Positions 1-8,921 of a stretch of 64,000 nt of DNA are shown here, piece after piece (the stretch's first letter is position 1; each line of letters begins with the position of its first letter). The stretch comes from Spirochaetia bacterium (GTDB lineage Bacteria; Spirochaetota; Leptospiria; Leptospirales; Leptonemataceae). Where the stretch lies: positions 1-64,000 of the forward strand of contig JAIOPQ010000005.1 in assembly GCA_021413825.1 (NCBI GenBank). Reading direction: 5' to 3'. The notes beneath the pieces are model-generated. The model made no database searches. It saw only the letters and a program-made list of their open reading frames with translations, and was not told the origin of the DNA. A program made the translations under genes and the position numbers.

Positions 1-714
1 CCGGAAGGGGTTCCAATGGTTTCTGCGGCCAAGGGGATAGACCGCGAATCCCTTCGCCTTGTTTCAGAGATTTTTGAAGAGGAGCTGCCTGGAAAATATC
101 ACAAATACCTGAGCTACCTTTCCGGTCCCAGTTTTGCAAAAGAGATTCTGAAAAAAGTTCACACCGTCGTGAGCATAGCGTCTCGAAACGAAGAGGTAGC
201 AAAGCAGGTGCAGCAGATGTTTGCGCATACGTGGTTTCGGACGTACTGGACGCCGGATGTTACTGGAGTTGAGGTTGGTGGCGCACTAAAAAACGTAATT
301 GCGATTGCCGCAGGTGTTTCCGATGGGCTAGGGCTGGGTCACAATACGCGAGCTGCCCTAATCACGCGCGGGCTTGCAGAAATTACGCAACTTGGCATAC
401 GCAAGGGCGCTGACCCGTTGACCTTCCTTGGCCTTGCTGGCCTTGGGGATCTTGTGCTGACGTGCACCGGCGATCTATCCAGGAATCGTACCGTTGGATT
501 CAAGCTGGGTCAGGGAATGAAACTAAAAGACGTTCTTGCGGAAATGAATCAGGTAGCTGAAGGCGTTGTGACCACTGAATCGACATACCTGCTTGCAAAG
601 AAGCTCAATGTGGAAATGGCAATTACTGAGCAGGTTTACCAACTTCTTTATAAAGATAAGGATCCAAAGCAGGTTGTTCGTGACCTGATGACGCGCGATC
701 TCAAGCGCGAATAA
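1..714 (+). CDS. gpsA: Glycerol-3-phosphate dehydrogenase [NAD(P)+], C-terminal part
   Basis: The reading frame is open to the first base, so the gene starts before the window and its N-terminal nucleotide-binding motif is missing. The visible part has the family signatures: a KGI near the start, SGPSFAKE, then [17 protein letters not shown] with the catalytic lysine, and the substrate-binding stretch [14 protein letters not shown]. The C-terminal [12 protein letters not shown] and SRNR segments are also present. GpsA is a cytoplasmic enzyme that makes sn-glycerol-3-phosphate from dihydroxyacetone phosphate for phospholipid synthesis. It converges on the next gene with a 2-base gap. Identification is firm; only the 5' end is unseen. 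Confidence 0.96.
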   Translation, partial: PEGVPMVSAAKGIDRESLRLVSEIFEEELPGKYHKYLSYLSGPSFAKEILKKVHTVVSIASRNEEVAKQVQQMFAHTWFRTYWTPDVTGVEVGGALKNVIAIAAGVSDGLGLGHNTRAALITRGLAEITQLGIRKGADPLTFLGLAGLGDLVLTCTGDLSRNRTVGFKLGQGMKLKDVLAEMNQVAEGVVTTESTYLLAKKLNVEMAITEQVYQLLYKDKDPKQVVRDLMTRDLKRE

Positions 715-716
715 CG

Positions 717-1550
717 TTACTGATCCCAGGCGGAAAAAAAATCACAAAGTTCTCCATGCGGATATTGATTGTCCGCAAAGGTAAACGTTCCGCTGGTTTG
801 CATTTCCTGAGCTGCAGCACGTATCAGTCCAAAGCTGGCGCGGGCCAGACTCCCGCCGATGCTGATACGTCTCACTCCAAGTGCGCTTAGCTCTTTAGCA
901 TTGAGGCTACTGTGAGCCAGTCCCATCACAAAATTCATTGGCCCGTCAATTGCACGCACCAGATTTCCAATCGTTTCTGAATCACCCACGCCAGGCACAA
1001 ACAGGCAATCAGCCCCGGCCTGCCTATACTGGTTGCAACGACGCACGGCTTCATCAAAGGCCATCGGATGTTTGGTTAAGAATGCATCTGTGCGCGCGGT
1101 TAGCGTAAACGAAATTCCTTGCGCGTCAGCCACCTTGCGAATTGCAGAAATCCTCTCAGCAGCCAGTCCTGGCTCAATCAAAGGCGAATCTACATTGCCA
1201 CTCAAGTCCTCAATATTGCAACCTACGACTCCAATTTCAATGGCCATTCGCACGGTTTCAGCAACTACGTTAGGCGCTATACCGTAACCGCCCTCCAGAT
1301 CAGCGCTGACAGGAACGTTCACCGATTGGACAATTTTACGCACTTCTGCCAGCATTGCATCGCGGCTGAGCTTCTGGTGATCGGGTAACCCAGCGGCGAA
1401 TGCAATTCCAGCACTTGTCGTTGCTATTGCTTTGAATCCCTGGCCGACGAGCATCCTTGCACTTCCTGCATCCCAGGCGTTGGGCATAATAAAAGTACCC
1501 GTGTTGTGTAAGGTGCGAAACATTAGGCCGCGTTCGGCTTGTGATATCAT
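717..1550 (-). CDS. Isocitrate lyase/PEP mutase superfamily protein
   Basis: A 277-residue TIM-barrel enzyme of the isocitrate lyase/phosphoenolpyruvate phosphonomutase superfamily. Visible motifs are PNAWDAGSARML at the N-terminus, the metal-binding SADLEGGYG (in place of DxDxGYG) and NIEDLSGN. Family members cleave or form C-C or C-P bonds of 2-oxo acids (methylisocitrate lyase, oxaloacetate decarboxylase, phosphonomutase), and the substrate cannot be assigned from sequence. The KKCGH loop typical of true isocitrate lyases is not seen. ATG at 1550 is preferred over an upstream TTG at 1565 because a GGAG sits about 6 bases before it. The gene stands alone. Confidence 0.85.
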   Translation of the reverse strand: MISQAERGLMFRTLHNTGTFIMPNAWDAGSARMLVGQGFKAIATTSAGIAFAAGLPDHQKLSRDAMLAEVRKIVQSVNVPVSADLEGGYGIAPNVVAETVRMAIEIGVVGCNIEDLSGNVDSPLIEPGLAAERISAIRKVADAQGISFTLTARTDAFLTKHPMAFDEAVRRCNQYRQAGADCLFVPGVGDSETIGNLVRAIDGPMNFVMGLAHSSLNAKELSALGVRRISIGGSLARASFGLIRAAAQEMQTSGTFTFADNQYPHGELCDFFSAWDQ

Positions 1551-1597
1551 AGTAACTCCGAGCAAAGAACGCTCATCTGAATGAGACTGCGGGACAA

Positions 1598-2659
1598 TTA
1601 TTCTTCTGGAGCCAGGCCGTATATTTCAGTGGGTTCATGCCTGCCGCGTAGAACGATCTTGCCAATCTTTGTAGTCTTGAAAGTATCTTTTACGAGCGCG
1701 TGAGTTGGACCATCCATTAGTATATCTGTCTTAAGTTTCTTGGTCAGATCCTGGATACGACTGGCAGAGTTTACTGCATCACCAAGAATAGAATATTCCA
1801 TTCTGCGAAACGATCCAATGTTTCCTGCAAATACATGGCCGGTTGCAATTCCAATTCCGAATCCAAGCGGTTCACCCAGTTCTGATTTCAAGAATTCATT
1901 GTATGTATCAATCCACGATCGAATTGCAAGAGCTGTTTTCACGCTGCGAATCGCATCCTCCTGCGAAGGAACCGGACAACCAAAAGTAACGAGCATTCCA
2001 TCGCCGGTGAATTTGTTTACGCTTCCGTGATTTGCGAATACCAGATCCATGATATCTGTGAAAGTCTGGCTCAAAAACTTTGCAAGTGCATCAGGACTCA
2101 TGCGTTCTGCGATGCTCGTAGAATTGCGTATATCAAAGAAAAACATGGAAGCTGGTAGTCTTGCGCCACCTAACTCTGGTGAGATTCGTTCGCTTAGAAC
2201 CTGCTCTACAAAATCTTCGGAGAAATATTTGGAAAGAATAGTGCGTTCGCGTGCCATCCTGTCCAAAGCATGCCTTAGTTCGCCTCGCGCATTCTTCAGC
2301 TTCATAATATTCTGAATGCGAATGCCCAGCTCGTTTACTCTTAACGGCTTAGCGACTATATCTTCTGCGCCTGCAGATAATCCTTCCACTGCAAGTGTCT
2401 CGGTTAGATCCGAAGCCATTAGAACTGGTGTGGTTTCAATCGAAACGCGCTTTATATCACGAATTAGATCAATGCCGCTGTTGCCATTTAGCGAAACGTC
2501 GATTACGCATACATCGGGCTGTGAAGAACGAACGAGGCTTACCGCGTTCTCTGCAGTATGCGCCAGAAGAACTTCATATCGCAGTAGCTCAAGCAGCCTA
2601 CCGGCGTCAGTAATTTGTTCTGGATTGCCATCAACCAGGATAACTTTGGCCTGAATCAT
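1598..2659 (-). CDS. Response regulator receiver-adenylate/guanylate cyclase fusion (copy 1)
   Basis: An N-terminal receiver domain (about residues 1-120) with phosphoacceptor Asp in VCVIDVSL and the conserved Lys in VAKPLR is followed by a linker and a class III cyclase domain (about 165-340). The cyclase has the metal Asp (FFFDIRNSTS), the NKFTGDGM motif and the catalytic Asn/Arg pair in GDAVNSASR. The position that usually contacts adenine (Thr or Asp in EYTVIGD) is Ser here, so the nucleotide product is uncertain. The receiver acid pocket is VDGN rather than DD. The paralogue at 4298 has the same layout. ATG 2659 is the likeliest start; a TTG at 2686 has GGAG only one base before it. Confidence 0.87.
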   Translation of the reverse strand: MIQAKVILVDGNPEQITDAGRLLELLRYEVLLAHTAENAVSLVRSSQPDVCVIDVSLNGNSGIDLIRDIKRVSIETTPVLMASDLTETLAVEGLSAGAEDIVAKPLRVNELGIRIQNIMKLKNARGELRHALDRMARERTILSKYFSEDFVEQVLSERISPELGGARLPASMFFFDIRNSTSIAERMSPDALAKFLSQTFTDIMDLVFANHGSVNKFTGDGMLVTFGCPVPSQEDAIRSVKTALAIRSWIDTYNEFLKSELGEPLGFGIGIATGHVFAGNIGSFRRMEYSILGDAVNSASRIQDLTKKLKTDILMDGPTHALVKDTFKTTKIGKIVLRGRHEPTEIYGLAPEE

Positions 2660-2747
2660 GTCCGGCGCAGACTGAATTTCACACAAGCTCCGGTCAGCAA
2701 AAAAATATCCTTCCCCCGGATAAGCAAATGCGAAAGGTGTGATTTCT

Positions 2748-3593
2748 ATGCAGCTTCAAATAGACGAGAATAGAATTCCACCCTTGCCAGTAGTTGCTAC
2801 GCGCATCATGCAGTTTGACCCCGCCGGGCCCAATGCCTCAAGTTCTAGCATGGAGCGTATTATTTCACCAGATCAATCTATCAGCGCTGAGGTGCTGCGG
2901 ATTGCAAACTCGGCCTATTACGGCCGGTCCGGTACTGTTAGAACAGTCAAGGATGCAATTACCCTGCTCGGGCTAAAGGCCGTTAAGAACCTTGTGATCC
3001 TGATCACTACGAGAACCGTTGCAAGCAAGATCAAAGGCGACTTATTGCGGAAGCATTGCATTGAGTTTCCCATCGTAACGGCACTGGTTTGCATCGACAT
3101 GGCCAAGCTTGCGGGCCAACCGGAATTGAATGAAGAGGCATTCCTCTGCGGCCTGCTTCATCGCATCGGAATGACTATCATCGCCCTGGAAAAGAAAAGT
3201 GAGTACGCTGATTTGATTCTGCGGGCTATCAATGAAATGAAACCTCAAACGGAACTAGAGCAAAGTACCTATGGGACCACCCATCAAGAGGTGTGCGAGC
3301 TGGTTGTTAAGAAATGGAATCTTCCTGAAACCATTGCCGGGGCTATCCTGGGTCAGGGAATCGCCCTGGATCAAATAGCCAGTGCGTCACATCAGGTTCG
3401 AATTACGACACTATCGATCCACGCCGCACGTCAGTTACTACAGATTCCCACACTGCCTGAAGACGAACGTAGAAGCGCCGCCATTATTGCTCATTACAAC
3501 ATGAAACCCGATGTGTTGTCCCATTACACGCAGGACTATTTTGATATGCTGAAAGAAAATCCATTCTATCAGAATGGAGTGGCGCAAGGATAA
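2748..3593 (+). CDS. HDOD domain protein (intact copy)
   Basis: A 281-residue single-domain HDOD protein, a signalling module related to HD phosphohydrolases but usually without catalytic metal ligands. Visible landmarks are SAEVLRIANSAYYGR near residue 50, the ITLLGLKAVKNLVI helix, and FLCGLLHRIGMTIIAL. ATG 2748 is chosen because an AAAGG lies about 10 bases upstream and the adjacent paralogue also begins MQLQIDENRIPPLP; an in-frame GTG lies at 2739. It is divergent from response-regulator/cyclase copy 1 and followed by a broken duplicate, so it probably belongs to the same signalling pathway. HDOD proteins are often linked to cyclic-nucleotide and motility signalling, but its partner here is unknown. 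Confidence 0.85.
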   Translation: MQLQIDENRIPPLPVVATRIMQFDPAGPNASSSSMERIISPDQSISAEVLRIANSAYYGRSGTVRTVKDAITLLGLKAVKNLVILITTRTVASKIKGDLLRKHCIEFPIVTALVCIDMAKLAGQPELNEEAFLCGLLHRIGMTIIALEKKSEYADLILRAINEMKPQTELEQSTYGTTHQEVCELVVKKWNLPETIAGAILGQGIALDQIASASHQVRITTLSIHAARQLLQIPTLPEDERRSAAIIAHYNMKPDVLSHYTQDYFDMLKENPFYQNGVAQG

Positions 3594-3658
3594 AGAATTT
3601 AGTTCCCTTATCTTGCTCGTAACTCTTTTCTGGCTTGCGAGAGTACCGGAGGGAGCCC

Positions 3659-4298
3659 ATGCAACTACAAATAGACGAGAATAGAATTCCCCCGCTTCCA
3701 ACCGTAGCGGCGCGAATCATGCAATTTGATCCGGCTGGAAGCCACGCATCCAGTTCAAGCATGGAACTAATCGTTGGTGCAGATCAATCCATAAGCGCAG
3801 AAATTTTGCGCGTGGCAAATTCATCCTACTATGGGCGTTCCGGAAAAATTAAAACTCTGAAAGATGCTATCACACTCCTGGGGCTAAAGACTGCGAAGAA
3901 TCTCGTAGTTCTTATCTTCACGCGAAGCATGGCTAGCAAAATTCGTGGGGACGTTCTGCGAGCAGGCAATGCTTGGAACTACCAACAGCGACATCAATGC
4001 ACTTGTCGTTAAGAAATGGAATCTTCCTCCAACTATTGCCGAAACAATGCTTGGCTTAAATTTTGCTCCAGAGGCTGTAAGCGATGCAAGCCATCAAATG
4101 CGCATAACGGCACTCTCTGCATCTATTGCAAAAAAACTCATGGGGATTCCCGTCCTTCCCGGAGATGATGCATTGCAAACAGCAGTAATGCATCACTATG
4201 GAATGAAGCATGAGATGCTTTCGTTCTATACGGATTCATATTTTAGTCTTTTAAAAGAGAATCCATTTTACCAGAACGCAGTTGCGGTCCTTGGCTGA
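3659..4298 (+). pseudogene. HDOD domain protein, duplicate copy with internal deletion and frameshift
   Basis: This is a tandem duplicate of the upstream HDOD gene, with a good GGAGGG before the ATG and the same MQLQIDENRIPPLP start. After GDVLR (about base 3959) the frame is lost and ends at 4012. The downstream half resumes in another frame with LGTT...LVVKKWNLP and runs to 4298. Alignment with copy 1 puts the junction at GACGTTCTGC|GAGCAG and indicates loss of about 209 bases (copy-1 positions about 3049-3257), not a multiple of three. The missing part holds the core FLCGLLHRIG helix. The two pieces cannot form a normal HDOD domain. An assembly error is an alternative explanation. Confidence 0.82.
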
Positions 4299-5395
4299 TG
4301 GATCTTGAGTCGGAGACACCGTCATTTGCGCGAATCCTGATTGTTGAAGACGATGAGGTCCAACAGGATGTAATGAAGCAAATCCTGGTCATGTCAGGAT
4401 TTACCGTGGATGTGGCTCTTTCAGGCGAGGCTGGTAAGGAGCTTATTGATAAGAATCCGCCGGATCTGGTGATTCTCGATCTGCATTTACCTGCTCCGGA
4501 AGGAGTTACGGGTTTGATGCTTCTTAAAGACATCAAAGAAAACCCGATGACTTCTGAAATTCCCGTAATCATGGTTTCCTCGGACGAATCCGAGGAGACT
4601 TACATTCTCTGTCTTTCGAGCGGCGCCAGTGAATTCCTGGTCAAGCCCCTGCGGATGGCTGAACTTTCCCTTAGAATTCAAAATGCACTGGAGCTCTCGC
4701 TCTACAAACGTCAGGTCAAGCTGGCCAATGAAAAACTGGAGAAGGAAAAGAAACGCTTGCTGCGTTATTTTTCAGAAGATCTGGTTAAGGCAATTCTCAA
4801 TGAGGAGATTTCAGCTGAACTGGGCGGAAGCAGCATTGATGCTACCATTCTATTCATGGATATCCGCAATTCAACGTCAATTGCAGAAGTTCAGGGACCA
4901 AAGAAATTCGCAGAATTCATCAGCCTCATATTTACCGACGTGATGGATCTGATATTTGCAAATAAGGGTTCCGTGAATAAACTCATGGGAGATGGAATTC
5001 TGGCCACTTTTGGCGCTCCCGTTCCGGCTCCCAATGATGCAGTAAACGCTGTAAAGACAGCACTGCAAATTCGTGAGTATTTTGAAGTAATCAATGAAAT
5101 GAAGACGCATGCAAAAGAGGCGGAAGCCGGCGTGGGTTTCGGGATTGGAATTGCTACGGGTAAAACGTTTGCCGGAAACATTGGATCGTTCAGGCGTATG
5201 GAATACGCTGTGATGGGTGATGCCGTAAACATGGCAGCCCGTCTGCAGGATCTTTCAAAAACTTTACAGTCCGATATTGTAATTGATGGCAATACGCGCG
5301 CCAAGCTGGACGATACATTCAAGCTCAAACAATCCGATATTCGTACCGTGCGCGGCAGACAGGGTGAGCTTGAGATCTATGTTCTGGATAAATAG
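4298..5395 (+). CDS. Response regulator receiver-adenylate/guanylate cyclase fusion (copy 2)
   Basis: A 365-residue paralogue of the protein at 1598. The receiver (about residues 10-130) has a full acid pocket (LIVEDDE), phosphoacceptor Asp in LVILDLHLP and Lys in LVKPLR. The class III cyclase domain (about 165-345) has LFMDIRNSTS, NKLMGDGI and GDAVNMAAR. The usual adenine-specifying Thr/Asp is Ala here (EYAVMGD), so substrate choice may differ or be relaxed. The start ATG overlaps the stop of the broken HDOD copy (TGATG), suggesting translational coupling to that gene before it decayed. It converges on the next gene with almost no gap. Confidence 0.88.
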   Translation: MDLESETPSFARILIVEDDEVQQDVMKQILVMSGFTVDVALSGEAGKELIDKNPPDLVILDLHLPAPEGVTGLMLLKDIKENPMTSEIPVIMVSSDESEETYILCLSSGASEFLVKPLRMAELSLRIQNALELSLYKRQVKLANEKLEKEKKRLLRYFSEDLVKAILNEEISAELGGSSIDATILFMDIRNSTSIAEVQGPKKFAEFISLIFTDVMDLIFANKGSVNKLMGDGILATFGAPVPAPNDAVNAVKTALQIREYFEVINEMKTHAKEAEAGVGFGIGIATGKTFAGNIGSFRRMEYAVMGDAVNMAARLQDLSKTLQSDIVIDGNTRAKLDDTFKLKQSDIRTVRGRQGELEIYVLDK

Positions 5396-5396
5396 G

Positions 5397-5849
5397 TCAC
5401 GGCACAAGCAGCGAATTTGACGATATGCTCGTATCAAGCGAGAGAAAATCACGCAGTATCAACGATCGCATAGCTACAAACGTTCCGCTTGTAAGCTGCA
5501 ATGAAACCAGGCACACTCGATTTGGGAATCCTGGACTAATTGCGCTCTGTCCGGCTTTGACTTCAACTTGATACGCAATACCGCTGTTTGTCGGAACGGC
5601 AAGCGGGCGTGAACAGTCCAGTCCCGCCAGCGGATCTGCATTCCTAACAGCCGAATCACTGGCACCTTGATACAACCTGTAGCCGCTAAACCCTAGTTCA
5701 ACATTCTGCGCTGTCATTGTAATTACGTGGCCCGTGCCCTCGACGGCGATAGACGTTAGGATTGGCGGATTTACAATCTGTTTCTGTGACGAATAATTCG
5801 TGCAGAATGCGAGCAAGAGCAATGGAGCAATAGAAGTCAGGCGAATCAT
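5397..5849 (-). CDS. Small lipoprotein of unknown function
   Basis: A 150-residue protein with a lipoprotein signal (MIRLTSIAPLLLLAFC, lipobox LAFC) followed by a beta-rich domain that resembles a fibronectin-III-like fold in its pattern (alternating strands, GYRLYQG). Exported to the cell envelope by inference. No enzyme motif is visible. It is the last gene of a minus-strand run and its ATG overlaps the stop of the HAD phosphatase gene by 4 bases. An upstream in-frame start at 5876 would spoil the signal peptide and was not chosen. Confidence 0.7.
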   Translation of the reverse strand: MIRLTSIAPLLLLAFCTNYSSQKQIVNPPILTSIAVEGTGHVITMTAQNVELGFSGYRLYQGASDSAVRNADPLAGLDCSRPLAVPTNSGIAYQVEVKAGQSAISPGFPNRVCLVSLQLTSGTFVAMRSLILRDFLSLDTSISSNSLLVP

Positions 5850-6634
5850 CGGAGTCGGAGCAATCCTACCAGGCACATGCAGAGACGCACGTATTTTTCA
5901 AACGATCCCTTGTAGGGCCTGGCGGGTTGAACAATTTTCCAGCCCCGTGATTTGCCCTCCGCTGCCAGTTTTTCTGAGGGATGAACCAGAACTGCGTTCT
6001 CGCACATTCGAAGCATTGGCAGATCTGCACTGGAATCTGAATACGCAATTGAGCCAGGAATTACGTCTGGAATAAAGCCTGAATGATTCTTTGAAACCAC
6101 GCTGTAGTCGGCGTGAATTCGGGCAATCGTTGCTGCAGGGACCAGAGCTGGCATTTTCAAAAGCTTCTCAATCCCTCGATTGTTTCTTCCGTTAATGCGG
6201 GGTAAAAAAGGCATCTGCGCTTCTAGCACGACGTCTGTTGCAACAATCTCGTCAAAATCTCCGGCTCCAATGTGATTCACATAGAATGTTGGGCTGGCGC
6301 TGTTTAGAATTACATGAAATCCATTGGCCTTCAGCCTGCGCACATCGGCCATGATTTCCGGAAAGAGCAAGGGGATTGCAACTTTTTGCGCAAAATCCTT
6401 TGCAAGCTCTTCCACCCGTTCTTTTTTCATGCGCCAGAGTACTGAGAGAAATGCTCGCTTCAATCCTTCGCGGCCGATGATTCCAAATATGTAGAGCACA
6501 CATGCGGGGATGAATGCAAAGATATAATGAAACCTCCAGGGTTCTCGAGAAAGAACGTATCCAGCAAACGGAATGAGTGAATCGTATGGAATAATCGTGT
6601 AGTCCATGTCAAAAAGTGCAATTTTCTTGCTCAT
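5846..6634 (-). CDS. HAD-superfamily hydrolase, subfamily IB (phosphoserine-phosphatase-like)
   Basis: A 262-residue protein with HAD motif I FDMDYTI (nucleophile Asp; the second Asp is the acid/base), motif II in VILNSASP, and motif III/IV in AYSDSSADLPML. It has a hydrophobic cap-like stretch (FAGYVLSREPWRFHYIFAF) typical of HAD-IB phosphatases. Family members dephosphorylate phosphoserine or lipid/sugar phosphates; the substrate is unknown here. ATG 6634 overlaps the stop of the epimerase by 4 bases and starts MSKKIALFD, as expected for the family. The neighbouring epimerase suggests, weakly, a role in envelope sugar metabolism. Confidence 0.86.
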   Translation of the reverse strand: MSKKIALFDMDYTIIPYDSLIPFAGYVLSREPWRFHYIFAFIPACVLYIFGIIGREGLKRAFLSVLWRMKKERVEELAKDFAQKVAIPLLFPEIMADVRRLKANGFHVILNSASPTFYVNHIGAGDFDEIVATDVVLEAQMPFLPRINGRNNRGIEKLLKMPALVPAATIARIHADYSVVSKNHSGFIPDVIPGSIAYSDSSADLPMLRMCENAVLVHPSEKLAAEGKSRGWKIVQPARPYKGSFEKYVRLCMCLVGLLRLR

Positions 6635-7584
6635 GCTTGCATGGCCTTCCATGTATCCTGAATGCTCGCCTTGAGCGAATAACGTTGTTCCCATCCCAGA
6701 GATTTCAATTTTGCGCTGGAACCATACCGAATGGATTTTGCATCCGGCCTCAATAAACCTGGATCCACGGCAGGGGTAATTTTAGCTCCAGTTACCTCAA
6801 TTGCAAGATCCAGGATCTTCCGAATTGGAACCGGTTCTCCGGAACAAATATTATAAACGTGACCGCTCTCCCCGCGTTCCGCCAGGATCTGATAAGCCTT
6901 TGCAACATCTCTGACGTCGGCAAAATCACGCTCCGCTTCCAGGTCACCTACACTGATGGAGTTTGCATTCTTGGACTGCGCTTCTGAAATGCGTTTGAGA
7001 AAAGAAGGTAGAACAAAATCCTCGCGCTGACCTGGACCTATATGATTAAATGGCCTGGCGATTACGATTCGCATTCCTTTTTCACAGAAATAGGGAATGA
7101 ATTGTTCTGCAGCACGCTTGCTCTCTGCGTAAGGATTGCCTGGCGCGGCCGGTTGTGATTCAAGGATTGGCATGCTACCCTTTACGCCATATACCTCGCC
7201 GGAACTTGCAAATACAATCGTGCCTTTGAATCCATTGTCCCTTGCAGCCTGGAAAAGTCGAACGGGGACAACCGTATTGTTTTCGATTACCGCCGCCGGA
7301 TTGATCCAGCCTTCTGGAACGAATGCAGTTCCTGCCAGGTGAAACACTGCATCGAAACTATTCTCAGCAAATATCTTCCCGAGAGCATCGCAGTCGTCCA
7401 TTGTTGAATCGATCGATTCGACAGACTTGCCCAGATCCGAATATATCACGGAGAGCCAGCGCGGCTTAACTTGCCCACTTCCCGGTCGATCTAGACCGGA
7501 GACACGATAGCCTTCATTTAGCAGGTGGCGGGCCAGGTGCGTGCCAACAAAGCCGCGACTGCCGGTTATGAGAGCATGCTTCAT
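6631..7584 (-). CDS. NAD-dependent epimerase/dehydratase (extended SDR, GDP-6-deoxymannose reductase-like)
   Basis: A 317-residue extended short-chain dehydrogenase. The N-terminus has the Rossmann TGSRGFVGTHL motif; the catalytic set is Ser in FASSGEVYG and YxxxK in PYAESKRAAEQ. The middle RPFNHIGPGQ is typical of GDP-4-keto-6-deoxymannose reductases (Rmd) and related nucleotide-sugar enzymes. It probably modifies a nucleotide sugar for surface polysaccharide; the exact reaction is not certain. The start ATG at 7584 overlaps the photolyase stop by 4 bases. Confidence 0.88.
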   Translation of the reverse strand: MKHALITGSRGFVGTHLARHLLNEGYRVSGLDRPGSGQVKPRWLSVIYSDLGKSVESIDSTMDDCDALGKIFAENSFDAVFHLAGTAFVPEGWINPAAVIENNTVVPVRLFQAARDNGFKGTIVFASSGEVYGVKGSMPILESQPAAPGNPYAESKRAAEQFIPYFCEKGMRIVIARPFNHIGPGQREDFVLPSFLKRISEAQSKNANSISVGDLEAERDFADVRDVAKAYQILAERGESGHVYNICSGEPVPIRKILDLAIEVTGAKITPAVDPGLLRPDAKSIRYGSSAKLKSLGWEQRYSLKASIQDTWKAMQA

Positions 7585-8891
7585 CGCAGTGCCTTCTTGT
7601 ATTCGCTGATGCATCTCTCTCTTGCCATCGTATGATCTACAATGGGCTCCATAATCTCTTTACCGTACTCAGGAATCCATTGTTTTATATAGGCCAGGTC
7701 AGGGTCGAACTTTTTTGCCTGGAGCGCTGGATTGAAAATTCTGAAATATGGCGCCGCATCGCAGCCTGAACCGGCCGCCCACTGCCAGTTGCCAACATTT
7801 GCAGAAAGGTCATAATCGAGCAATTTCTGCGCGAAATATCGTTCGCCCCGGCGCCAATCAATGAGTAGATGCTTGCAGAGAAAGCTAGCCGTGACCATCC
7901 GAACGCGGTTGTGCATAAATCCAGTTTGATTTAATTCGCGCATGCCGGCATCTACAAGTGGATATCCTGTCTTTCCAGCGCACCAGGCTGCAAAACCTTC
8001 TGGATCGTCGCGCCAGGAAATCTTGTCGTAGGCTGGCTTGAAGGCCTTGCTGCAAGAATAAGGAAAATGAAATAATATGGTCATGAAAAAATCGCGCCAT
8101 GCGATTTCAGAAATAAACACCTCGCTTTGTTCAAGCGCCAGGCGAACCAGGCTTCGAACACTGATTGTACCAAATCGCAAATGCACTCCCAGACGAGTGG
8201 TTCCCCGGATTGCCGGAAAGTCTCTCGTTTCCGCATAACGTTTAATCAGATTCAGGTTGACTTCCGGTTCAGGAATTGGTATTCCAGCCGGAGAAAATCC
8301 TAGATCAGAGAGTGTGGGCAAGGTTTCGGTCCTGGACTTGAGTAGATTGCGCAGCAGTGTTTCCGATTTATAAGACTGAATCGAAAATTCATCGAGGTGG
8401 GCGCGCCATTGTTTGAAATACGGGGTGAACACTGTGTAAGGTTGACCGGAGGCCTTTGCGATTTCACTCTTTTCAAAGATGCATTGATCTTTGAATGAAT
8501 GAACTGCAATTCCCTTGCTCTGGAGAAACTCACTGATTGCCTGGTCGCGTTTTCGCGGGTATGGCTCAGTATCGTGATTGAAGTAGACTGATTTTACATT
8601 GTAGTTTCTTGTAATGACCTCCCAGGCATCGGCTGGCTTGTCTTTAAGTATGACCAGTGAACTATCGTGTTGATTAAGATGTTTCTGTATAACGTTAAGC
8701 GAATTTAGAATGAACTCTACGCGCGCATCTGCTTTTTCCGTGAGCCTGCTTAGAATGTCAGTGTCAAAAATAAAAATACAGAGTACGGGATGTTGCCCTC
8801 TTAATGCATGAAACAGCGCCGTGTTGTCTTTTAAGCGCAGATCTCGCCTGAACCAGAAGATAGAGAGTGGAGCCTTTGGGGATGGGGCCAT
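7581..8891 (-). CDS. phrB: Deoxyribodipyrimidine photolyase / cryptochrome family
   Basis: A 436-residue DNA photolyase-family flavoprotein. The N-terminal antenna domain begins FWFRRDLRLKDN. The FAD-binding domain contains EIAWRDFF, TGYPLVDAGMREL, HNRVRM, and the strongly conserved DLSANVGNWQWAAGSG with the tryptophan electron-transfer region. It would split UV-induced cyclobutane dimers using blue light. ATG 8891 gives the usual N-terminus; a TTG at 8912 would add seven residues. It lies first in an overlapping run with the epimerase, HAD and lipoprotein genes and 10 bases after the TIGR01777 epimerase. CPD photolyase rather than cryptochrome is likely but not proven. Confidence 0.92.
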   Translation of the reverse strand: MAPSPKAPLSIFWFRRDLRLKDNTALFHALRGQHPVLCIFIFDTDILSRLTEKADARVEFILNSLNVIQKHLNQHDSSLVILKDKPADAWEVITRNYNVKSVYFNHDTEPYPRKRDQAISEFLQSKGIAVHSFKDQCIFEKSEIAKASGQPYTVFTPYFKQWRAHLDEFSIQSYKSETLLRNLLKSRTETLPTLSDLGFSPAGIPIPEPEVNLNLIKRYAETRDFPAIRGTTRLGVHLRFGTISVRSLVRLALEQSEVFISEIAWRDFFMTILFHFPYSCSKAFKPAYDKISWRDDPEGFAAWCAGKTGYPLVDAGMRELNQTGFMHNRVRMVTASFLCKHLLIDWRRGERYFAQKLLDYDLSANVGNWQWAAGSGCDAAPYFRIFNPALQAKKFDPDLAYIKQWIPEYGKEIMEPIVDHTMARERCISEYKKALR

Positions 8892-8921
8892 GGATCGATG
8901 CGCCGGCAACAAGCTCTGACG

